Made by a program: the position numbers and the translations under genes
Notes under the pieces: generated by a model
Seen by the model: only the letters and a program-made list of their open reading frames with translations
What the model was told of the DNA's origin: nothing
Databases searched by the model: none
Part shown: positions 1 through 5,078 of the stretch, piece after piece
How the letters are laid out: the number at the start of each line of letters is the position of its first letter
How positions within the stretch are numbered: the first letter of the stretch is position 1
Source: Phycisphaerales bacterium
Lineage (GTDB): Bacteria > Planctomycetota > Phycisphaerae > UBA1845
Assembly (NCBI GenBank): GCA_030612785.1
Contig: JAUWNF010000307.1
Span: forward strand, 1 to 5,078
Length of the DNA: 5,078 nucleotides
Reading direction: 5' to 3'

Positions 1-1004
1 TCGATCAGCGAGTAATACGGGTCTGCCGGATCGGCTTGTGCCCACTGGGCGGCGACGATCAACGAACCACTCATGTGGATGTTGATCGGCACGTTGAAGA
101 TCTCGTGCGTATCCAGCGTTCTGATGAAGCCGGTATCATACGTGCCTGCGGTGGCCGGGTCATAGATGTGGATGTGCAGGTCGTCCGTCTGGTTGATCGA
201 CTGGTTTCCGTGGGCGATCGAGGCGTACTTGGCCCGCCCGACGCTCGCGTCCGAGGGGACGGCTCCGTTAATCACGCCGTCGTCGTAGCCCCGCCCGTCG
301 TCGTAAAACGTATCCGTCGCGTCGCTGTGTCCGGGGATTTCGCCCTGACCACTGTAGTTGTCTTTGGTGGTCATGACGGTGAAGTACATCACGCTGGAGC
401 CGTTCCAGCCGTGATCGATCAGCGTCTGCCGCGTGATGCCGAATTCGACGGCATCGATGTCCTTGTTGTAGTAGGCGCCCAGAAAACCGCCGATGGAGTT
501 CCAGTACACTCCCTCCACGACGTCGTAGTTGGCCGCGTCGTATAGCTTGATGCACACCTCCCACCAGTGGGCCGGATCGACCTGGACATCCGTGAAATCA
601 GGCATCCAGGGCTGCCCCGACTCCCATTCGCCATCGGTGTCTATAGCAACGTAAATGTCCAGGTTGTCCAGATAACCACTCCCCGTCCCGTCGTTCAGAT
701 CGTAGAGATCAACGCGGAAGTAGTAGTTATCGCCTTCTTCGCGGGAGTAGAAGGCGATCAGGTCGCGGGAGTCGTCGTAGCCGTCGTAGAAGTTGTAGCG
801 CCCTCCCACGAATGCACCGGCCCCGTCCAAGGCCCGGCAGTCGGCGTGCGTCCAATCCTGAAACTCCTCGTTGTAGCTGTTGCCGGCCGTATCGGTGCCG
901 ATCCACGGACCAGGACCGATAGTGATCCCCGCCATCGCCAACGGCGGCAGCGGGCCAGCCAAGAGAATTACTGAAGTCACGATCAGGATAATTGCGGGGC
1001 GCAT
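1..1004 (-). CDS. Secreted DOMON-like plus GH57-like protein, N-terminal part (runs off window)
   Basis: An open frame of 334 codons runs from an ATG at 1004 to the window edge with no stop, so the C-terminus is missing. The start is well supported: GAGGAGGAG lies just upstream at 1009-1017, with AGGAGG six bases from the ATG. Residues 1-25 form a signal peptide (MRP, then a hydrophobic IILIVTSVILL core, then the cleavage site AMA|G), so the product is exported. Residues about 26-240 are rich in Asp, Tyr, Gly and Trp and carry DLIAFYSREEGDNYYFRVDLYDL (81-103, here in sense only) followed by LDIYVAIDTDG (115-125). This beta-strand style matches DOMON-like or glucodextranase-C-like modules attached to glycosidases. 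From about 258 a second domain seems to begin: KYASIAHGNQSI (259-270), then TLDTHEIFNVPINIHMSGSLI (296-316). The order of a His-Gln strand, a helix and then a strand ending in SGSL resembles the N-terminus of GH57 or related deacetylase-fold catalytic domains, although the canonical HQP is replaced by HGNQ. The domain assignment is inference; the nearby GH13 gene makes alpha-glucan degradation plausible. Confidence 0.8.
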   Translation of the reverse strand, partial: MRPAIILIVTSVILLAGPLPPLAMAGITIGPGPWIGTDTAGNSYNEEFQDWTHADCRALDGAGAFVGGRYNFYDGYDDSRDLIAFYSREEGDNYYFRVDLYDLNDGTGSGYLDNLDIYVAIDTDGEWESGQPWMPDFTDVQVDPAHWWEVCIKLYDAANYDVVEGVYWNSIGGFLGAYYNKDIDAVEFGITRQTLIDHGWNGSSVMYFTVMTTKDNYSGQGEIPGHSDATDTFYDDGRGYDDGVINGAVPSDASVGRAKYASIAHGNQSINQTDDLHIHIYDPATAGTYDTGFIRTLDTHEIFNVPINIHMSGSLIVAAQWAQADPADPYYSLI

Positions 1005-1008
1005 GCTT

Positions 1009-1017
1009 CTCCTCCTC
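1009..1017 (-). promoter_or_regulatory. Strong ribosome binding site fixing the start of the left-hand secreted protein
   Basis: Read on the minus strand this is GAGGAGGAG. Its AGGAGG core is six bases from the ATG at 1004. It is the clearest Shine-Dalgarno sequence in the window, and it places the start exactly before a good signal peptide. Confidence 0.75.
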
Positions 1018-1089
1018 GGGGTGTCGTGTGTCAGTTTGGCTCGGAACGGCCGGTGGAGCCCCTCCGTGCTCTGCGGATCCCCGAACACT

Positions 1090-1118
1090 ATGGTAGCAAA
1101 TCGGCGGGACGGTCACAA
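1090..1118 (-). promoter_or_regulatory. Possible weak sigma70-type promoter for the left-hand secreted protein
   Basis: On the minus strand TTGTGA (1118-1113) and TACCAT (1095-1090) are separated by 17 bases. Each matches the consensus at four of six positions. It sits in the 118-base gap between the stop of the membrane-protein gene and the ATG at 1004, leaving a leader of about 80 bases. A match of this quality is expected by chance fairly often. The gene may instead be read through from the promoter at 1741-1768, since no terminator hairpin was seen in the gap. Confidence 0.25.
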
Positions 1119-1122
1119 ATGG

Positions 1123-1668
1123 TTACGCGTCGAACGAGGTTCCGGTGGCCGACCTCCAGTGATGCAGCAGGGTGGACAGCGCCCAGACGGCACCGACACC
1201 GTAGGTGACGACGGCGGCGATCAACCACCACAGCCGGGTGGCGTCCTCCGCCACGGTGACCAACAAATCCTGTACAGCAAAACCGATAGACATGAAGTAG
1301 TAAACGAAGAAAACCAGGATAAACACGGCGAAGAAGTGCTTATCCAGCAGGCGCACACCCGGGTGACCTTCCAGCCACGTTTCCCAACCCAAGGCCTCAC
1401 CCGCTTTGGGCTCGACGTTGCGGCGGATGTACTGCCCGGCACGCATCAGGGCGCTGTGCTCGGCGATGAACATGACCAGCAGCACAATAACCACGTAGGG
1501 GATCATGAGGGTGACCACCTGGGCCTGCTCGAGACGTTCCGCCAGGTACGTGATGACCGGTACGCCGAACAAGCCCATGGCCACAATCCAAAAAATCCGC
1601 GATTTGGTGGCCTTGATCTCATCTCTCAGGGTCATGAACTGCTGGAGAAGGAAGTCGTTGCTGTCCAT
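1123..1668 (-). CDS. Four-helix integral membrane protein of unknown function
   Basis: The frame gives 181 residues and ends with TAA. The ATG at 1668 is preferred because GGAG lies nine bases upstream. The frame also extends to a TTG at 1734, but that codon sits at the predicted transcription start of the promoter at 1741-1768 and has no ribosome binding site, so the extra 22 residues are unlikely. The N-terminus (1-23) is an amphipathic, charged cytoplasmic-looking stretch (FLLQQFMTLRDEIKATKSR). Likely membrane segments are 25-43, 51-69, 112-132 and 147-168. Between helices 2 and 3 is a soluble loop with the segment ALMRAGQYIRRNVEP (73-87) and GWETWLEG (94-101). Loops with a Tyr-Ile-Arg stretch, a Glu-Pro and a Trp-Glu-x-Trp-Leu occur in other uncharacterised bacterial membrane proteins, as far as I can recall. 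There are no catalytic motifs, and I do not recognise a named family. It is divergently arranged with the amylase gene and lies upstream of the left-hand secreted gene on the same strand, possibly co-transcribed with it. Confidence 0.85.
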   Translation of the reverse strand: MDSNDFLLQQFMTLRDEIKATKSRIFWIVAMGLFGVPVITYLAERLEQAQVVTLMIPYVVIVLLVMFIAEHSALMRAGQYIRRNVEPKAGEALGWETWLEGHPGVRLLDKHFFAVFILVFFVYYFMSIGFAVQDLLVTVAEDATRLWWLIAAVVTYGVGAVWALSTLLHHWRSATGTSFDA

Positions 1669-1736
1669 GTTTTCGAACTCCGGGGCTTTGCCAAAGCCAA
1701 AAAACCGAGTCTCGTCCGCGGGAACGATTGGCAACC

Positions 1737-1747
1737 CTATAGTATAG
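1737..1747. promoter_or_regulatory. Palindromic -10 region, probably shared by the divergent genes
   Basis: The sequence CTATAGTATAG is a perfect inverted repeat around base 1742. It provides TATACT on the minus strand and two overlapping TATAGT boxes (1738-1743, 1743-1748) on the plus strand, each five of six to the -10 consensus. On the plus strand no convincing -35 lies 16-18 bases upstream, so amylase expression from here is less certain. Transcription from the second box would begin near 1755, about 76 bases before the amylase start. The whole gap between the divergent starts is 162 bases, and no other clear plus-strand promoter was found in it. Confidence 0.45.
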
Positions 1748-1768
1748 TGTCCGGCGACGATTACTCAA
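1741..1768 (-). promoter_or_regulatory. Promoter for the membrane-protein gene
   Basis: On the minus strand TTGAGT (1768-1763, four of six matches to TTGACA) is followed after 16 bases by TATACT (1746-1741, five of six matches to TATAAT). The start of transcription would fall near 1734, giving a leader of about 66 bases before the ATG at 1668. The -10 sits in the palindrome CTATAGTATAG and belongs to the 9-mer CACTATACT, which is also the -10 of the promoter at 3591-3620. Confidence 0.55.
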
Positions 1769-1830
1769 CCGGAAATCGGTCGGGCGAACTGGGCGCGCTG
1801 GCCGGAACGGACCGCCGCGTGGGTGAAGGC

Positions 1831-3594
1831 ATGAGGTCGATGGATAATCGTAACGGCTGTGAGCGATGCGCCTGGTGCGTGGGATGGGCCTTGCTGTTCG
1901 CTTGGCCGGCTGTGGCGGCGGACCAGGTCGTTCCCGAGTGGTCGGCCGACGCCGTGTGGTATCAGGTATTCGTGTCGAGGTTTTGCAACGGCGACGTCCG
2001 GAACGATCCGCCGGGGACGCTGCCGTGGACTGACGATTGGGCCAAGCTCCAGCCGGGGGAGCAACCGCCGTTGCGGCATCGGCTATTCGGGCGGCGGTAT
2101 GGGGGTGATCTACGGGGGTTGCGGAGCAAGCTTCCCCATCTTCGCGCGATCGGCGTCAACGCGCTTTACCTCAACCCCATTTTTCAGGCTCCCAGCGAGC
2201 ACAAATATGACACCGCCGACCACCGCCACGTGGATGACACCTACGGCGTCGTGGATGGTTCCGCCCGGTTGACCAGCGAGACCGAGGACCCCACCACGTG
2301 GCAGTGGACCGACAGTGACCGGGTCTTTCTGGGTTTTTTGGCGGAGGCTCATCGCCAGGGGTTCCGGGTGGTTCTTGACGGCGTTTTCAACCACGTCGGG
2401 GACGAGTTCTGGGCCTGGCGTGACGTGCAGGCCAACGGACCGGCGTCGCGCTATGCCCACTGGTTCGACGTCACCGATTGGGGGCCGCCGCTGCGCTGGC
2501 AGGCGTGGGATGGGCCCAACGGGCGCCTGGTAAACTTCAAGCACTTCGGCGACGGGCTTCACCCGGACGTTGAAGCGTACTTGTTCGCGGTGGTCCGGCG
2601 CTGGATGGACCCCAACGACGACGGCAATCCGTCGGAGGGGATCGACGGCTGGCGCTTGGACGCCGCCGAAAAGGTGCCGCACGGGTTCTGGCGGCGTTTT
2701 CGGCAAGAGGTCAAGCGAATTAACCCGCAAGCGGTCATCATCGGCGAAATCTGGACGGAGGCGCGGGCCTGGTTGTCCGGCGACCAGTTTGACGTGGTGA
2801 CCAACTACCGCTTCTCCGGGCCGGTGGTGCGCTTCTTCAGCCAGGGGGGCGGTCGCTACCTGCCCGGGGCCTTCGTCGAGGAGTTGGCTGCCGTTCGCCG
2901 GGACCATCCGAACGAGGTGACGCTCGGCATGCTCAATCTGTTGGGCAGCCACGATACCGAGCGAGCGGTAAGCATGTTAACCGACCCCCAGCGCCGGCGT
3001 GGGCCGACGGGGAGGATTCCCCAGCGGGACCTGCTGCAACCGGACGAGAATGCCTACCGCCGCTTGAGGCTGGCGGCCTTTTTCCAATTCACCTATCCCG
3101 GGGCCCCCATCATCTACTATGGCGACGAAGTCGGCATGTACGGCGGCGATGATCCGTTCTGCCGGGCTCCGAAGTGGTGGTCAGAGACTCATGCCCCCAA
3201 GTATCGTGCCGATGTGCTGAGGCTCTACGAGGAACTAGCCCGCCTGCGCCACACCCGGGTGGAGCTGCGCCGAGGCCGGTTCCGCCTGATCCTCGCCGAC
3301 GACGCACGCCGCCTGGTGGCCTTTTCCCGGCGTCACCGATCCCAGGAGACGGTCGTGCTGGTCAACAGCGATACCGCGGACCACCGGGTAGTGCTGACCA
3401 TCGGACGACCGGGGCGAGCGGTGGAACTGAGAACTTTCTGCACGGAACCGTCCGCCCGGATCGACACGTCGGGCCGGATAAGGCACATTCGCCCGGACGG
3501 CCGGTTCGAGACCGTTTCCCCGGCCCTCTCCGGGCAACTGATCTTTGTGGGTGGGGCGTCCCCCAAGCGCCATGCGGGCGACGATTCTCATTGA
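1831..3594 (+). CDS. Secreted GH13 alpha-amylase / neopullulanase-like glycoside hydrolase
   Basis: This 587-residue enzyme should hydrolyse alpha-1,4 (perhaps also alpha-1,6) glucan bonds outside the cytoplasm. Residues 1-30 form a signal peptide (hydrophobic WALLFAWPAVAA, cleavage near 30) without a lipobox. The catalytic barrel starts at once with WSADAVWYQVFVSRFCNGD (37-55). All GH13 signature regions are intact: GVNALYLNPIF (108-118), DGVFNH (183-188), GWRLDAAE with nucleophile Asp277, GEIW with acid/base Glu306, SHDTER with His374 and the transition-state stabiliser Asp375, and YYGDEVGMYGGDDPFCR (429-445). NLLGSHDTER and the GDEVGM...GGDDP segment resemble the neopullulanase/cyclomaltodextrinase branch (GH13_20), but that branch's VANE signature reads AAEK here and its N-terminal CBM34 domain is absent. 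A loop DPNDDGNPSEGID (260-272) looks like a calcium site. Residues from about 475 form the usual C-terminal beta domain. Starts at 1831 or 1840 are both possible: GAAGG is one base from the first and ten from the second, and GAGG lies three bases before 1840. Substrate is inferred. Confidence 0.93.
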   Translation: MRSMDNRNGCERCAWCVGWALLFAWPAVAADQVVPEWSADAVWYQVFVSRFCNGDVRNDPPGTLPWTDDWAKLQPGEQPPLRHRLFGRRYGGDLRGLRSKLPHLRAIGVNALYLNPIFQAPSEHKYDTADHRHVDDTYGVVDGSARLTSETEDPTTWQWTDSDRVFLGFLAEAHRQGFRVVLDGVFNHVGDEFWAWRDVQANGPASRYAHWFDVTDWGPPLRWQAWDGPNGRLVNFKHFGDGLHPDVEAYLFAVVRRWMDPNDDGNPSEGIDGWRLDAAEKVPHGFWRRFRQEVKRINPQAVIIGEIWTEARAWLSGDQFDVVTNYRFSGPVVRFFSQGGGRYLPGAFVEELAAVRRDHPNEVTLGMLNLLGSHDTERAVSMLTDPQRRRGPTGRIPQRDLLQPDENAYRRLRLAAFFQFTYPGAPIIYYGDEVGMYGGDDPFCRAPKWWSETHAPKYRADVLRLYEELARLRHTRVELRRGRFRLILADDARRLVAFSRRHRSQETVVLVNSDTADHRVVLTIGRPGRAVELRTFCTEPSARIDTSGRIRHIRPDGRFETVSPALSGQLIFVGGASPKRHAGDDSH

Positions 3595-3620
3595 CACTTT
3601 TGGGCATAATCCACTATACT
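3591..3620 (+). promoter_or_regulatory. Near-consensus sigma70-type promoter overlapping the amylase stop codon
   Basis: A perfect TTGACA (3591-3596) is followed after 18 bases by TATACT (3615-3620, five of six). The TGA stop of the amylase gene (3592-3594) lies inside the -35 box. Transcription should start near 3627, leaving a leader of about 147 bases before the pseudopilin gene at 3774. It is the best promoter match in the window and suggests that the downstream gene is expressed independently of the amylase. Confidence 0.75.
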
Positions 3621-3773
3621 GAGGTGTTCGGCTTCTCGGTTCGTTCCTGAAGGGGACGACTCGGCCGCGGGCCGGCACAAGGCGGGGGGAACGCGCAGTG
3701 GGCTCAAGGGGTGGCTCGTTCGCGTAGAGTCGCAAAGGGCCTACGGCTTCCAAGTACCAGAGGTGAATTCGAC
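3595..3773 (+). other. Leader region of the pseudopilin-like gene with small hairpins
   Basis: This 179-base gap holds the promoter described above and an untranslated leader. Two short inverted repeats are visible: CGTTCC (3642-3647) with GGGACG (3653-3658), a six-pair stem including one G-T pair and a five-base loop, and CGGCC with GGCCG around 3662-3674, a five-pair stem with a three-base loop. Neither is followed by a T-run, so there is no obvious terminator for the amylase transcript. I recognise no riboswitch or small gene here. Confidence 0.35.
3760..3765 (+). promoter_or_regulatory. Ribosome binding site deciding the pseudopilin-like start
   Basis: GAGGTG, within AGAGGTGA, ends eight bases before the ATG at 3774. 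An upstream in-frame GTG at 3711 would add 21 residues but lacks comparable spacing to a purine-rich site and would lengthen an already long leader peptide. The ATG is therefore preferred. Confidence 0.65.
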
Positions 3774-4892
3774 ATGCTCCACGCCAAGCTCGGTCACGGC
3801 TGGTCTGCCCAGGCGACGGATACACCCGACCGGAACGGCGGATCGAGGCAGAGTGCCCACGGTTTCACCCTGGTCGAACTCCTGGTGGTGGTTTCGATTA
3901 TTGCGTTGCTGATTTCGATCCTGCTCCCCGCGCTGAGCCGGGCCCGCGACCAGGCCAAGCTGGTGAAGTGCCTGGCGCACATCCGCGGCACCGGGCAGGC
4001 GGCCACCGTTTTCGCAGCGGATCATAATAACCATTTTCAGTTGGCCACGGATGAGTTCGGGGTTAACACGGCGGATTCCGCCCACCAGAAGTACGCCTAC
4101 GGTGGTGGCGAGCTGCTCGCCTGGCCGGTGGCGATTGCCCAAGCCTCGGGGATCGGCTACGGCTACAACTGGGATTGGGGGGTGCGGGCCACTCCGGACG
4201 ACGTGCTCACCAAAACGGAGTTCATGAAGAAGGACCTGGAGATCGTCACTTGCCCGGCGGACAAGGTGCGGATTTCCACCCCATACTATCCGCGCGAGAC
4301 GAGCTTGCCAGGAGACGGCGACCCGAACAACCCCATCCCCGGTGGCGGTGACAACCTGTCCTACTGGGGGTACTTGAGCTTCGGCATCAATGAGGACGTC
4401 GTGGGTGTGGAGGTCGAGGACCACGCGGGCAAGCCCGGGGGCTGGCGGGCGGCCCTCTACGAGGGTGAGTGGTACGGGTGCCCGGGAGAGTTCGGCTATC
4501 CCGACGGACACCCCTGTGCCGGTGGAAAAGGCGGCTGGCGCCTGCGTGGGAACCTGGACCGGGTTTGGGGGCCCAGCACCGTGGGCTTGATCTTCGAGGC
4601 GGGGGCGGAGAGTGAAGCGCAATTCGGGGACCAGGAACATCTCGCCAACTTGATTATGACTGCGCAGACCCCCGGCCCGTATCTGGGCGACTTCCAGCAG
4701 CGTTGGTCCCGGAGGATGCCGTTAAGCCGCCACCGGGGCGGATACCTCAACGTCCTGTTTGCCGATTTGCACGGAGAGACGACGCGGGCCGTGGAATACA
4801 AGTACAGCACTCTGTTGCAGGATAGGCTGCCCTCGAAGTACGCGCCCCGCGTGCGGGTGTCGCCATATCAGCCAAGGGAGACGAATTACTGA
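3774..4892 (+). CDS. Prepilin-type N-terminal cleavage/methylation domain protein (type II pseudopilin-like)
   Basis: This 372-residue protein begins with a class III (prepilin) signal: a 30-residue polar leader ending SAHG, then FTLVELLVVVSIIALLISILLPALSRAR. A prepilin peptidase would cut between Gly30 and Phe31, and Glu35 is the conserved glutamate at mature position 5. The mature protein would sit in the inner membrane by one helix or be assembled into a pilus-like or type II secretion filament. After the helix comes KCLAHIRGTGQAATVFAADHNNHF (from Cys66), then CPADK (160-164), a Gly/Trp-rich middle with cysteines 236 and 248, and near the C-terminus RHRGGYLNVLFADLHGE (319-335). These are hallmarks of the large pseudopilin-like families expanded in planctomycetes, usually recognised by a His-x9-Asp-Gly motif. 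Here the spacing is His-x10-Asp and Gly is replaced by Leu (His320, Asp331, Leu332). It has its own promoter at 3591-3620. No other secretion or pilus genes are in view, so the role is unknown. Confidence 0.9.
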   Translation: MLHAKLGHGWSAQATDTPDRNGGSRQSAHGFTLVELLVVVSIIALLISILLPALSRARDQAKLVKCLAHIRGTGQAATVFAADHNNHFQLATDEFGVNTADSAHQKYAYGGGELLAWPVAIAQASGIGYGYNWDWGVRATPDDVLTKTEFMKKDLEIVTCPADKVRISTPYYPRETSLPGDGDPNNPIPGGGDNLSYWGYLSFGINEDVVGVEVEDHAGKPGGWRAALYEGEWYGCPGEFGYPDGHPCAGGKGGWRLRGNLDRVWGPSTVGLIFEAGAESEAQFGDQEHLANLIMTAQTPGPYLGDFQQRWSRRMPLSRHRGGYLNVLFADLHGETTRAVEYKYSTLLQDRLPSKYAPRVRVSPYQPRETNY

Positions 4893-5078
4893 ACCTCGGG
4901 GTAGGAGGATACGAAGCGGGGGAGAGGCGGACGCTGACAGATCTTCTTGGGGAAGAAGCATCCGCAGCGCAACGCTAAGCGAGACAGCGGCCCACAGCAC
5001 TCGGGTTGTGGCCGGCGCCCAGGTCCGCGAAGGGACCGGGGCAGTAGTAATGGTGAGTTCTTATTTCGGGAAACGAGT
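4893..5078 (+). other. Downstream intergenic region, possible start of another gene at the edge
   Basis: No complete gene is visible in these 186 bases. An AGGAGG at 4903-4908 has no start codon at a usable distance and is probably orphan. An ATG at 5050 opens a frame (MVSSYFGKR) that runs off the window, with GGGG eight bases upstream. Ten codons are too few to judge. A TTG-initiated frame from 4948 is also open to the edge but begins inside the hairpin, has a strongly basic, low-complexity translation and is not credible. Confidence 0.3.
4932..4969 (+). terminator. Interrupted 14-bp hairpin after the pseudopilin gene, no T-tract
   Basis: Nested inverted repeats pair CGCTG (4932-4936) with CAGCG (4965-4969), GAT (4940-4942) with ATC (4960-4962), and CTTCTT (4943-4948) with AAGAAG (4953-4958) around a GGGG loop. 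A single bulged C at 4959 and a 3/2-base internal loop interrupt the stem. It begins 40 bases after the stop codon, a position typical of a terminator or a 3'-end stabilising structure. There is no run of T after it, so classical intrinsic termination is doubtful. It could also be a processing or stability element. Confidence 0.45.

Noticed and set aside
36..974. Plus-strand open frames of 169 and 135 codons at the left end.
   Set aside because: They are Val/Arg/Asp-rich antisense readings of the exported minus-strand protein, which has a strong ribosome binding site and signal peptide.
1728..1733. TTGGCA as a -35 box for the amylase gene.
   Set aside because: The nearest -10-like boxes are at a spacing of nine bases or more than 25 bases, neither of which is workable.
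1669..1734. TTG start at 1734 for the membrane protein, adding 22 residues.
   Set aside because: It coincides with the predicted transcription start and has no ribosome binding site; the ATG at 1668 has GGAG nine bases upstream.
880..1830. The amylase reading frame stays open for about 950 bases upstream, as if the enzyme had a 300-residue N-terminal extension.
   Set aside because: The extension is antisense to two well-supported minus-strand genes, reads as low-quality Arg/Gly/His-rich sequence, and is followed by a clean signal peptide starting at 1831.
2110..2952. A 280-codon minus-strand open frame inside the amylase gene.
   Set aside because: It lies fully antisense to the catalytic barrel with all GH13 motifs intact, and its translation shows no domain or signal.
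3662..3674. GC-rich inverted repeat CGGCC/GGCCG as a terminator for the amylase gene.
   Set aside because: The stem is only five pairs, lacks a T-run and lies downstream of the next gene's promoter, so it would act on the wrong transcript.
3741..4640. A 299-codon minus-strand open frame opposite the pseudopilin gene.
   Set aside because: It is a shadow frame typical of GC-rich DNA; its translation has no recognisable domain, while the plus strand encodes a clear prepilin-type protein.

Overview
The window looks like chromosomal DNA of a GC-rich bacterium, most likely a member of the Planctomycetota and probably the Phycisphaerae side of the phylum. The best lineage clue is the gene at 3774-4892. 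It is a large pseudopilin-like protein with a hydrophobic N-terminus of the FTLVELLVVVSIIALLISILLPAL kind, a CPAD motif in the middle and a C-terminal LNVLFADLHGE segment. This type is greatly expanded in planctomycetes. The lineage call is an inference from protein style, not from a marker gene.

The layout has two divergent halves. On the minus strand, running leftwards, are a 181-residue four-helix membrane protein of unknown function (1123-1668) and, 118 bases further on, the first 334 codons of a large secreted protein that leaves the window at base 1 (1-1004). That protein has a signal peptide, a beta-rich domain resembling the DOMON-like modules attached to glycosidases, and then what looks like the start of a GH57-like (glycoside hydrolase/deacetylase) domain. 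On the plus strand are a secreted GH13 alpha-amylase/neopullulanase-type enzyme (1831-3594) and the pseudopilin-like protein (3774-4892).

Two promoters can be read with some confidence. The region between the divergent genes holds an 11-bp perfect palindrome, CTATAGTATAG, which gives a -10 element in both directions. On the minus side it pairs with a TTGAGT -35. A near-consensus promoter, TTGACA-N18-TATACT, overlaps the stop codon of the amylase gene and should drive the pseudopilin gene. The two promoters share the 9-mer CACTATACT. A 14-bp interrupted hairpin without a T-tract lies about 40 bases after the pseudopilin gene.

Functionally, the amylase and the truncated left-hand protein both look like exported proteins for alpha-glucan use, so the locus may be a small starch or glycogen utilisation neighbourhood. 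No transporter or regulator is visible to confirm that. There are no RNA genes, mobile elements or CRISPR arrays. No wholly new system is evident; the items worth checking are the left-hand truncated protein, the shared palindromic promoter and the 3' hairpin.
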